From assembly GCA_007130885.1 (NCBI GenBank), contig SLRQ01000034.1, positions 1-42,163 of the forward strand: 42,163 nt of DNA, written 5' to 3'. How positions within the stretch are numbered: the stretch's first letter is position 1; every line of letters begins with the position of its first letter. The translations under genes were made by a program, and so were the position numbers. Under the pieces are notes generated by a model. It worked only from the letters and a program-made list of their open reading frames with translations, did no database searches and was not told where the DNA came from. Below are positions 36,016 to 42,163 of this stretch, one piece after another. The DNA comes from Deltaproteobacteria bacterium (GTDB taxonomy: Bacteria; Myxococcota; Myxococcia; SLRQ01).

Positions 36016-36927
36016 ATGGGAGAAGAGAGGTTTTTTGCCATCCGAGTCGGTTATCAAGATTACGGGTTCCTGCTTTTGATTTCTCTAGTTTTGTTCGTCC
36101 CCGTGCAATCGTTCGCGACTCCAGGGACCGAAGGTTCGGACCTGGAGACCGCGCTCGAGCCTGACGGCGGCGAGCAGGAGACTTTGGAGGCGGAGTCCAT
36201 CTCCGGCGACGAAGACAAGACCAAGGAGTCTGTTCAGTGGGAGAACGAGGTTGGCGCCAGCTTCGTATCTCTCACCGGGAACGCGAGGGCGGTCACGGCT
36301 CGCATACAAGCTTCTTCCAGAGGGGAATTGCGAGGCTGGGCCAGCGAAGCTCGCTTCAACGCCGTTTATGGAGAGGCTAGGCGTGAAGAGGGCGTGGAGG
36401 TAACGGCGCGTGGAGCCGAGGGCTCGCTGCGTGGGGAGAGGGACATTTGGCGCCGTTCCGCGGCATACGCGCAGACCGGCATAATGGCCGACCATCCGGC
36501 GAGCATCGAGTACCAGATCTTCGGGGAGGCAGGCGTTACGTTCCGGTGGCTCGAGATCAAGGATGGAGATGAGGTTCGCACCAGACTGAGCACGGATGTC
36601 GGACTTCGCTCCACGAGGGAATCCAGATTCCAGTATTTTCCGACTCGAAAGGACATCGAGGATCGCACCATCATTTCCCCTCGCTTTGGAGCGGCGTTGA
36701 GGCAGCGTCTGGGTGAGCGCGCTCGTTTCAGGCAGGAGATAGAGATTCTTCCGGACTTCCCCGCCGCGGAGAACCTCCGCGTCAATTCGAGCAGCATTCT
36801 TTCGGCCCAGGTTGTGGATGGTCTCGCAATGCAGCTTGGGCTAAGTGTTCGCTATATTGCGCAGCCCGCCGAAGGACGGGTGCCCACGGACACCGAGTTT
36901 TCCGCCGGCTTATCGGTGAATTTCTAG
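36016..36927 (+). CDS. DUF481-like outer-membrane protein
   Basis: A 303-residue exported protein. ATG at 36016 has no strong ribosome site, but is followed by a signal peptide (GFLLLISLVLFVPVQSFA). An acidic linker leads to ENEVGASFVSLTGNARAVTA at about 75, the usual opening of DUF481 (YdiY-type) beta barrels. Alternating beta-strand-like segments run to the last residues VPTDTEFSAGLSVNF, which end in Phe, the normal C-terminal barrel-assembly signal. The likely location is the outer membrane; cargo is unknown. Its last four bases (36924-36927) overlap the 3' end of the convergent radical SAM gene. Confidence 0.8.
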   Translation: MGEERFFAIRVGYQDYGFLLLISLVLFVPVQSFATPGTEGSDLETALEPDGGEQETLEAESISGDEDKTKESVQWENEVGASFVSLTGNARAVTARIQASSRGELRGWASEARFNAVYGEARREEGVEVTARGAEGSLRGERDIWRRSAAYAQTGIMADHPASIEYQIFGEAGVTFRWLEIKDGDEVRTRLSTDVGLRSTRESRFQYFPTRKDIEDRTIISPRFGAALRQRLGERARFRQEIEILPDFPAAENLRVNSSSILSAQVVDGLAMQLGLSVRYIAQPAEGRVPTDTEFSAGLSVNF

Positions 36928-37868
36928 TCCAGAGGGCCGATCTGGTCCGGTCTTGGACAAAACTCGGAGTTGCCGTGTATTGCCACGTAGTCACGGCGCA
37001 TTCCGTTGCATCTCGAGCGGTGGCGGCAATCGTCACATCGATCGAGAAATAGGCCTCCCTCTATGGGCGAGGTCTCGAGCTTGAAGTAGTGGTCGCCGGG
37101 GTTTGCCACGAGGAGTCCTAGGTCCGCTGCTTGAAAGAGACAGTCGTGATGACTTTCGGGTACGGTGCAAGGAGGCGTGTGAAGTGACACGATGAAGCCG
37201 GGATCCGGCGACAAACCGAGATCCATCGCTCGGGTTATGTGAGGCACGACCTCCGATATCCGCGGAACCTGACTCCACAGCTCCTTTCCTGCATCGGTGG
37301 AGCAAAGCAGCCAAATGCTGAAGCGGGATACGCCCATACCGGCATAGTGGCGCACCATCTCCAGGATCTCCTCCGTATTGTCCTCATAAACCAGGATGTC
37401 TCCAGTGACGTGAAGCCCAGCGCGTAAGGCTTCCACGATGCCCCTTTCCATGAGCTCATGGCACCCGGGAGTGGCGGTCAGCGCATCGTGTGTTCGAGCC
37501 GTTGCGCCCTTGATGGCGAAGCACGCCTCGGTTACGCCGGATTCAGCGCAGCGAGCGGCAAACTTGGGGTAAGCGAGCAGCATTCCGTTGGTTTGGAGCT
37601 TTACGTGAGTAAATCCCATTTTGCGTGCCCGCTTCACCATCCAGAACATGTCTCGTCGCAAGGTGGGCTCGCCGCCTCCCAGCCACAAACGGCTTGCGCC
37701 ACCGGTACGTCCGACATGAAGTGCCTTTACGATGGCGCCGCGGTCCATCGATGGACCATCGTCCATGACCGAGTAACAGCCGATGCATCGGTTGTTGCAT
37801 CTGTAATCGGCTATGATCTCCAGCCAGCGCAGCTCGGTTTGCTGGTGCTCTTTGCTACTAGGTGTCAT
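36924..37868 (-). CDS. radical SAM protein with SPASM-like C-terminal cysteines
   Basis: A 314-residue radical SAM enzyme. LEIIADYRCNNRCIGCYSVM gives the CxxxCxxC cluster at Cys24, Cys28 and Cys31; GGASRLWLGGGEPTLRRD is the SAM-binding GGE region. The C-terminal CDDCRHRSRCNGMRRDYVAI with a final FCP resembles the auxiliary iron-sulphur cluster of SPASM/twitch-type maturases. Such enzymes usually modify peptides or make cofactors. No obvious precursor peptide gene lies beside it, so the substrate is open. It converges on the DUF481-like gene with a 4-bp overlap. Confidence 0.85.
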   Translation of the reverse strand: MTPSSKEHQQTELRWLEIIADYRCNNRCIGCYSVMDDGPSMDRGAIVKALHVGRTGGASRLWLGGGEPTLRRDMFWMVKRARKMGFTHVKLQTNGMLLAYPKFAARCAESGVTEACFAIKGATARTHDALTATPGCHELMERGIVEALRAGLHVTGDILVYEDNTEEILEMVRHYAGMGVSRFSIWLLCSTDAGKELWSQVPRISEVVPHITRAMDLGLSPDPGFIVSLHTPPCTVPESHHDCLFQAADLGLLVANPGDHYFKLETSPIEGGLFLDRCDDCRHRSRCNGMRRDYVAIHGNSEFCPRPDQIGPLD

Positions 37869-37929
37869 ATGGTCCGTATGCTCACATGTATGACGGCCGT
37901 ACGCCAGAGAGTTATCTCCCTCGGCTGTG

Positions 37930-37992
37930 CTAAACCGGAGATCGTGTTTCTGGACGAATGGCGTCGATCCAGAATCATGATTTCCGCTTTAG
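37930..37992. repeat. 63-nt imperfect hairpin, left member of inverted repeats flanking the VIT gene
   Basis: Two 25-nt arms (37930-37954 and 37968-37992) match inversely at 21 positions around a 13-nt loop. The right arm plus loop (37960-37992) matches, in inverse orientation and at 28 of 33 positions, the sequence at 38786-38818 beyond the VIT gene. The arms end in CTAAA/TTTAG. No transposase lies next to it. Confidence 0.8.
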
Positions 37993-38069
37993 ATTGCGCC
38001 AGCATGTTGCACTTTCCTTGAGACTTGCGAAGAACGCCTTTTCGCAAGCATGCCTTCCACCAGCAAATC

Positions 38070-38789
38070 ATGACGGGACGTCGAATCGAAACCACCCACC
38101 CTACCGCGCATGCCCCGCGTTGGTGGTGGAGCATTCGCGAGATCATCCTTGGGGCAAATGACGGCTTGGTTTCCACGCTGGCATTCGTAGCCGGGGCGGC
38201 CGCCGCGGTCCCGGATCCCGATATCATTTTGCTCGCGACGATAGTCGAGATTGTGGCGGGCTCGGTCTCGATGGGCTTTGGGGCTTGGGTGGCGTCTCGC
38301 TCGCGTGCCGAACTCGAAAGGCGAGAGATCGACGTCGAAAGAAGCCATCTGAGGGATCGTCCCGCGGAGGAGAAAGCGGAGTTCGAGCAGTATCTGCGTA
38401 GCCATGGTTTGGAGGGGAGGGACCTGGATTTGGTTTCCCGCATCATAAGGAGGAAACCGGACCTATTCCTTTCCATAATGGGGGGGCTGGAACTAGGGGT
38501 ACAGGCGGTTCCGGAGTCGCCTTCGCGGGCCGGCTGTTCCATGGCCGCGGCCTTCATAGTCGGCGCAATCCCTCCCGCGGTGCCCTTTCTCATCTTCGAT
38601 GAGCCGCACCTGGCCCTGCTGGTATCCATAGGCGCATCGTTCGTCTTTCTCTCTGTAATCGGGCTGTGGCGCTCCTACATCGGTGGTACACGGCGGAGCA
38701 GAAGGGTGGTCGAGATGGTCCTAGTGGGCGCTGTTGCCACCATGGCCGGCTACGGGCTGGGTCACCTGGCAGCCAGCATACTCGGCTAA
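38070..38789 (+). CDS. VIT1/CCC1-family iron/manganese transporter
   Basis: About 239 residues from ATG 38070; a TTG at 38025 would extend it. The family signature IREIILGANDGLVSTLAFVAG opens the first membrane helix, followed by EIVAGSVSMGFGAWVASRSRAE. A cytosolic Glu/Arg-rich helical metal-binding domain lies at about 80-140, and three more hydrophobic helices follow (GCSMAAAFIVGAIPPAVPFLIF, and two C-terminal). Such proteins move Fe2+ or Mn2+ out of the cytoplasm in exchange for protons. The gene is bracketed by inverted copies of a 33-nt sequence; the right copy includes its stop codon. Confidence 0.9.
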   Translation: MTGRRIETTHPTAHAPRWWWSIREIILGANDGLVSTLAFVAGAAAAVPDPDIILLATIVEIVAGSVSMGFGAWVASRSRAELERREIDVERSHLRDRPAEEKAEFEQYLRSHGLEGRDLDLVSRIIRRKPDLFLSIMGGLELGVQAVPESPSRAGCSMAAAFIVGAIPPAVPFLIFDEPHLALLVSIGASFVFLSVIGLWRSYIGGTRRSRRVVEMVLVGAVATMAGYGLGHLAASILG

Positions 38790-38818
38790 TCCAGAGATCG
38801 TGATTCTGGATCGACGCC
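38786..38818. repeat. right member of inverted repeats flanking the VIT gene
   Basis: This 33-nt stretch matches the reverse complement of 37960-37992 at 28 positions, with an unbroken core at the loop side (TGATTCTGGATCGACGCC, 38801-38818). It overlaps the VIT stop codon (TAA 38787-38789) and contains a smaller imperfect palindrome, CCAGAGATCGTGATTCTGG (38791-38809). Unlike the left copy it is not followed by a second arm. Confidence 0.8.
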
Positions 38819-38930
38819 TCGCGCGCGACGAATAGAGCCTTCTTTTCGTCTGGGGCTTGCTCCCGGGAGGTTTGCTACCTAATCCAGCCAGCAGAGCCCC
38901 CGCGAACGGGGGTAGCCTGGGGGAGCGAGC

Positions 38931-40178
38931 ATGCAGCAGTTCCATATTCTTTCGTTCGAGGGGCCGGACGCCTACTCGCGTGCCGGGGGGATTGGCACCA
39001 GGATAGCAGGCCTGTTCGAAGCTTTAGTCGATGCCGAGATAGAAACACATCTTTGGTTCGTCGGTGAGCCCGATGCTCCAGGCTACGTCATGGACGGGTT
39101 CGGCCATCTGCACAGGTGGTGCCAATGGATTAGCAGGCACCACCCGTGCGGTGTGTATGACGGTGAGGATGGAAAAGCGAAGGATTACGCCCGGTCCTTG
39201 GCGCCTTGCCTGGTCGAAGAATGGATGGGTCCACAGTTGATGGCGGGAGGCCGAGCGGTAGTGCTTGCCGAGGAGTGGCACACGGTCGATGCTGTGCTCC
39301 ATCTGGACTGGCTGCTACGAAGGCTCGGGCTGCGTGATAGAGTCGTTCTACTTTGGAACGCCAATAATACCTTTGGATTTCACCGCATTGATTGGAGTCG
39401 CCTTTCGAAGGCCGCGATCATCACGACTGTAAGCCGATACATGAAGCAGATAATGTCTGCTGCCGGTGTGGACGCCCTGGTCATACCAAACGGGCTCGAC
39501 AAGGAGGTTCTTGCTCGCCCGGATCCCGAGGCCGTTCGTACGTTCCGGCGCGAGCACGGAGATAGAGTCCTGCTGGCCAAGATGGCACGGTTCGACCGTG
39601 ACAAGAGATGGATGTTTGCCGTGAAATGCGTCGACCTGCTGAAACGGAGAGGCCTCAAACCCCTCCTGGTTGCTCGCGGAGGGACCGAGCCGTACGGAGC
39701 AGAGGTCATGGACGCGGCACGTGGGTTGGGACTGAAGGTAGTCGAGAGAACCTTGGACGGAGCCGGTGCCGAGGGGCTTGTGCGGGCCCTTCGAGGCTGT
39801 GAGGACGTCGAGGTGTTGCACCTTCGCTCTCACCTGGACTGTGATGCGAGACGGGTACTCTTTCGAGCCGCGGACGCCGTGCTAGCCAACAGCTCACACG
39901 AGCCCTTCGGTCTCGTGGGGCTGGAAGCCATGGCGGCGGGTGGGCTCGCGTGTACCGGGTGTTCGGGCGAGGACTATGCCGTGCCGGGGCGAAACGCCTT
40001 GGTGCTCCAAACCGAGGATCCGAACGAGTTCGTTGCGCTATACAGACCGCTGCGCGCGAGCTTTGGAGCGGCGCGGGCCGTACGTAGGGCGGGAAGGGCC
40101 ACCGCCCGAGATTTTGCGTGGCCGCGGGTGGTTTCAGGCAATCTGCTTCCCAGGGTGCGGCTTGCGGGCGCGGTGTGA
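38931..40178 (+). CDS. GT4-family glycosyltransferase
   Basis: A 415-residue GT-B glycosyltransferase; GGGAG lies upstream of the ATG. The N-terminal domain opens QFHILSFEGPDAYSRAGGIGTRIAG, the GGIG nucleotide-sugar loop. Middle segment ITTVSRYMKQIM and IPNGLDKEVL are GT4 features, and HEPFGLVGLEAMAAGG (about 323-338) is the E-x7-E donor-binding motif. It transfers a sugar from a nucleotide or other activated donor; neither sugar nor acceptor is readable. Relatives include glycogen-synthase-like and alpha-mannosyl enzymes. No other polysaccharide genes flank it in the window. Confidence 0.9.
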   Translation: MQQFHILSFEGPDAYSRAGGIGTRIAGLFEALVDAEIETHLWFVGEPDAPGYVMDGFGHLHRWCQWISRHHPCGVYDGEDGKAKDYARSLAPCLVEEWMGPQLMAGGRAVVLAEEWHTVDAVLHLDWLLRRLGLRDRVVLLWNANNTFGFHRIDWSRLSKAAIITTVSRYMKQIMSAAGVDALVIPNGLDKEVLARPDPEAVRTFRREHGDRVLLAKMARFDRDKRWMFAVKCVDLLKRRGLKPLLVARGGTEPYGAEVMDAARGLGLKVVERTLDGAGAEGLVRALRGCEDVEVLHLRSHLDCDARRVLFRAADAVLANSSHEPFGLVGLEAMAAGGLACTGCSGEDYAVPGRNALVLQTEDPNEFVALYRPLRASFGAARAVRRAGRATARDFAWPRVVSGNLLPRVRLAGAV

Positions 40179-40192
40179 GTCTCCGGTTGGGC

Positions 40193-40420
40193 TCATTCCC
40201 TTGGGCAGGTGCCGTCCATGCCCCTTCCCGGGCAGGTAGCGCAGCCTGAAAGGTCTTCGGACATGGCGGGTTGCTCGCGCCCTATGGATACCACCGATAG
40301 GACGCGCTCGACATGGTTCGACTCGCATTTGGGGCACGAGGGCGTCGCTTCCGAGGAGGATGTGGTGAGCACTTCGAAACCTTGCTTGCAGTCACTGCAA
40401 ACGAACTCATAGATGGGCAC
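40193..40420 (-). CDS. FmdB-family zinc-ribbon protein
   Basis: A 75-residue protein: MPIYEFVCSDCKQGFEVL, then SCPKCES, the Cys4 zinc ribbon of the FmdB/regulatory-protein family (CxxC...CxxC). A second Cys cluster, CATCPGRGMDGTCP, lies near the C-terminus. The family's function is not established; some members lie near amidase genes. It converges with the glycosyltransferase with a 14-bp gap. Confidence 0.9.
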   Translation of the reverse strand: MPIYEFVCSDCKQGFEVLTTSSSEATPSCPKCESNHVERVLSVVSIGREQPAMSEDLSGCATCPGRGMDGTCPRE

Positions 40421-40844
40421 TTTACGGACTCCTGGCTGTGGGCGACCTCGCCCTGGACAAATAAGGTTCGAAACTCTCGATGACGCAAGTTTAGTCGAAC
40501 GGATACCTTACTACTTTCGGTGCTACAGCAAACTGAAGCTTTGTATCCGCCCCGCGGGGGGATTCCTAGACCGGCGCCCAAGCCCGTGTGTCGAGCCCGT
40601 AGAGGGTGGCCCGACGGATCACGACGCGTGCGGAGAGCTGGCCGCCCGCCCCCCGACAGAGTCAGTGCCCCCATGAGATGGCAAACGGGGGGCGCAGCAG
40701 TTGCGCTGGAGCGCACGGGTTGCGTGAAGGTGTTCGCCAAATTGGGTAAGAAACCCCCGTTTGAACGAAAATAGTGAATTCTTCCTGCTTTAAAGGTGGT
40801 TTTGGCGTCCAGGTACACGGAAAAATGTGTTACAGAGCTATTAA
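40421..40844. other. 424-bp gap with a strong G/C hairpin, no gene recognised
   Basis: The small open frames here carry no recognisable motif. The gap holds a perfect 9-bp stem (see the next entry) and a TGCGC/GCGCA stem at about 40701-40714. AT-rich sequence at 40765-40844 precedes the JAMM-fold gene and probably holds its promoter. No tRNA or known riboswitch pattern was found. Confidence 0.6.
40647..40694 (+). ncRNA. candidate structured RNA element with competing stems
   Basis: CGCCCCCCG (40647-40655) pairs perfectly with CGGGGGGCG (40686-40694). A second C-run, at about 40668-40672 inside the 30-nt loop, could pair instead with the same G-run. The two pairings exclude each other, as in RNA switches. 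It lies about 150 bp upstream of the JAMM-fold/APS kinase unit, on the same strand. No known riboswitch class was recognised, so this is a structural candidate only. Confidence 0.3.
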
Positions 40845-41288
40845 ATGTCTTCTGTACGGTACCCAAAGGAGCTTCTTGAAGTAGTGGCCGCCCGGGCCAG
40901 GGCTGTTTTCCCGGAAGAGTGTCGAGGACTCATATCCGGTGTCAAGACTCGACGCGGTGTCGAAGCCGTTGCTCTTCATGATATCGAGGGCCCGGACGGA
41001 GGAGCGGAGGCATATCGGGGGTTTCCTATGATCACTGAGCGGTTTAGAGATCGGCTCATCGAGCTGCTCGAGGAGGCAGGCACTCCGGTCGTTTCATTCT
41101 ACCGTACGCGTTCCCGCTGTGCGATGTCCGATGACGACGAGCCGTTCACGCTAAATGGAGAGCAGGCGACCTGGCGGGAGGTAGAGCACTTGGTGCTCGA
41201 CGTGCGAGATGGACGGCTGAAGGATGCGCGCGTCTTTTCATGGGATGGCCGCTCCTTCAAGGGGCGGGAATTGGTCTTGGAGGAGTAA
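40845..41288 (+). CDS. JAMM/JAB-fold protein with metal ligands replaced
   Basis: A 147-residue protein laid out like bacterial JAB/Mov34 peptidases (CysO-cysteine or sulfur-carrier peptidases). PEECRGLISG (about 24-33) matches the PxECCGLLxG opening with the JAMM Glu. Where active enzymes read YHSHPxxxAxPSxxD, this has YRTRSRCAMSDDD: both zinc-binding His are Arg, while the Tyr and Asp are kept. Zinc hydrolysis is therefore unlikely, and a binding or regulatory role is inferred. It ends 13 bp before the APS kinase start, with a GGAGG between them, so the two are probably cotranscribed. Sulfur metabolism is a shared theme. Confidence 0.7.
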   Translation: MSSVRYPKELLEVVAARARAVFPEECRGLISGVKTRRGVEAVALHDIEGPDGGAEAYRGFPMITERFRDRLIELLEEAGTPVVSFYRTRSRCAMSDDDEPFTLNGEQATWREVEHLVLDVRDGRLKDARVFSWDGRSFKGRELVLEE

Positions 41289-41301
41289 AGGGAGGACGCA
41301 A

Positions 41302-42163
41302 ATGGCCTCGATCACTGAGGACGGGTTCACTATCTGGTTCACGGGTATGAGCGGCTCGGGCAAGAGCACGCTTGCGAACTACATCGGCGGACGCTTGATG
41401 GCCGCCGGTAGGCTGGTAGAGATACTCGACGGTGACGACGCGGGGAAGCTTCTCGGGTACGAGCTTGGAGAGACCCGGGACGAGCGTGACCTGAGCACTC
41501 GCCGAATAGGCTATGTCTCTGGGTTGCTCTCCCGCAACGGCGTAATAGCCATTGGGGCAACCATCAGCCCCTACAGGGCCATCAGAGAGGAGCTCCGGCG
41601 GCGCATAGGGCGGTTCATCGAGGTCTTCGTCGATTGCGATGTCGAGACCTTGATAGAACGTGACGTGAAAGGTCTGTACAAACGAGCTCTTTCAGGGGAG
41701 CTGACCCATTTTATCGGGATTACAGAGGCTTACGAACCTCCTGTTTCTCCCGAGGTGAGGGTGGATTCAGCCAAGGAGAACGTGCAGGACGCAGCCGAAC
41801 GAGTTATCGAGTCATTGCAAGAGCTTGGCTTGATCACGGGCGATGAAACCCGGGTAGCGCTATTTGGCAAGGGGAAAGAAGCCGGAGCCAAGAGACGTAA
41901 AGCTGCTAGAAAAGCCGAGAGGGCCGCTAGGGCTTCGGCCTCGGCCTCGAGCCAGCGGAAGATGGCGGTCGGAGGTGGTGCCCGGCGGCGGGATGCGACC
42001 GCACGTAAGAAGACCGTCGCCGCTCGGGATGCCGCCAAGACAGCTAGCTCGAAGGGCGGTGGCGACACGGCTACAAGTGAAAAGAAGGCCGCCGCCGGGA
42101 AGAAGGCCGCCGCCGGGAAGAAGGCCGCCGCCGGGAAGAAGGCCGCCGCCGGGAAGAAGGCCG
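41302..42163 (+). CDS. cysC: adenylylsulfate (APS) kinase with Lys/Ala-rich tail, truncated by window end
   Basis: Open from ATG 41302 (GGAGG upstream) to the window edge; at least 287 residues, 3' end missing. Residues 1-175 form an APS kinase: P-loop GMSGSGKST at 15-23, LDGDDAGKLLG, STRRIGYVSGLLSRNGVIAI, ATISPYRAIREELR and KGLYKRALSGELTHFIGI. It phosphorylates APS to PAPS for sulfate transfer. Beyond about 200 the protein turns into a basic, Ala/Lys/Arg-rich tail with KKAAAG repeats, like histone H1-type or AlgP tails. A normal CysC ends near 200, so this is an extension or a fusion. The in-frame KKAAAG DNA repeat is itself very regular. Confidence 0.85.
   Translation, partial: MASITEDGFTIWFTGMSGSGKSTLANYIGGRLMAAGRLVEILDGDDAGKLLGYELGETRDERDLSTRRIGYVSGLLSRNGVIAIGATISPYRAIREELRRRIGRFIEVFVDCDVETLIERDVKGLYKRALSGELTHFIGITEAYEPPVSPEVRVDSAKENVQDAAERVIESLQELGLITGDETRVALFGKGKEAGAKRRKAARKAERAARASASASSQRKMAVGGGARRRDATARKKTVAARDAAKTASSKGGGDTATSEKKAAAGKKAAAGKKAAAGKKAAAGKKA
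42082..42163 (+). repeat. 18-bp tandem repeat encoding KKAAAG
   Basis: At least four and a half copies of aag aag gcc gcc gcc ggg run in frame to the window end within the APS kinase tail. Copies look identical, including third positions, so they arose recently by slippage or recombination, and copy number may vary between strains or be misassembled. Confidence 0.95.

Noticed and set aside
37930..38818. Integron gene cassette with attC sites around the VIT gene
   Set aside because: The flanking repeats are inverted rather than direct, the arm ends do not fit RYYYAAC/GTTRRRY, and no integron integrase is present; XerC here belongs to the hslUV group.
40440..40480. tRNA T-arm, suggested by GGTTCGAAAC
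   Set aside because: No acceptor, D or anticodon stems can be formed around it.
40647..40720. c-di-GMP (GEMM) riboswitch, suggested by a GGCAAAC segment
   Set aside because: The GACGCAAAGCC-type second half and the expected paired stems are absent.

Overview
The window reads as an ordinary chromosomal stretch of a free-living Gram-negative bacterium, most likely a deltaproteobacterium sensu lato (Myxococcota/Bradymonadota-like). The main pointers are many Sec/lipobox lipoproteins, a myxobacterial-type AgmX/PglI tail domain inside an alpha-2-macroglobulin, a DksA and RelA/SpoT of the myxobacterial kind, and the order LysM protein - dprA - topA followed by xerC - hslV - hslU. The placement is inferred from protein character, not from a search. 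I see no rRNA, tRNA, CRISPR array, phage or complete insertion sequence. The only transposase trace is a short decayed RAYT/IS200-like fragment.

Layout: 0.3-4.1 kb holds a repeat-bearing lipoprotein, the transposase relic and a minus-strand run of CoA-binding protein, GNAT-CBS fusion and short-chain dehydrogenase. 4.3-9.0 kb is one very large bacterial alpha-2-macroglobulin with an intact thioester motif. 9.0-10.9 kb has three small genes: an MSMEG_6728-like protein, a DUF1285-like protein and an isochorismatase-type hydrolase. 11.0-14.8 kb is a nucleotide second-messenger cluster: a c-di-AMP synthase-like protein divergent from dksA, followed by a bifunctional relA/spoT. 15-18.2 kb carries a coiled-coil lipoprotein, ridA, pgeF and a secreted LysM protein. 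18.4-26.6 kb is DNA and protein housekeeping: dprA, topA, DUF1015, xerC, hslV, hslU.

26.7-31.4 kb has a PmtA-like methyltransferase, a lipoprotein, a lysine-2,3-aminomutase-like radical SAM enzyme and a lipoprotein of DUF4397 modules. 31.5-35.9 kb is a minus-strand run of alpha/beta-hydrolase lipoprotein, secreted phospholipase-D-like protein and SMUG1-type uracil-DNA glycosylase. 36.0-38.8 kb has a DUF481-like outer-membrane protein that overlaps tail to tail with a radical SAM/SPASM-like enzyme, then a VIT/CCC1 metal transporter flanked by a 33-nt inverted repeat. The end holds a GT4 glycosyltransferase, an FmdB zinc ribbon, and a two-gene unit of a JAMM-fold protein that has lost its metal ligands and an APS kinase carrying a histone-H1-like Lys/Ala repeat tail, cut by the window edge.

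Most genes are housekeeping or envelope functions. The items most worth a second look are the c-di-AMP/(p)ppGpp cluster, the H1-tailed APS kinase with its degenerate JAMM partner, the A2M with an embedded AgmX domain, and the inverted repeats bracketing the VIT gene.
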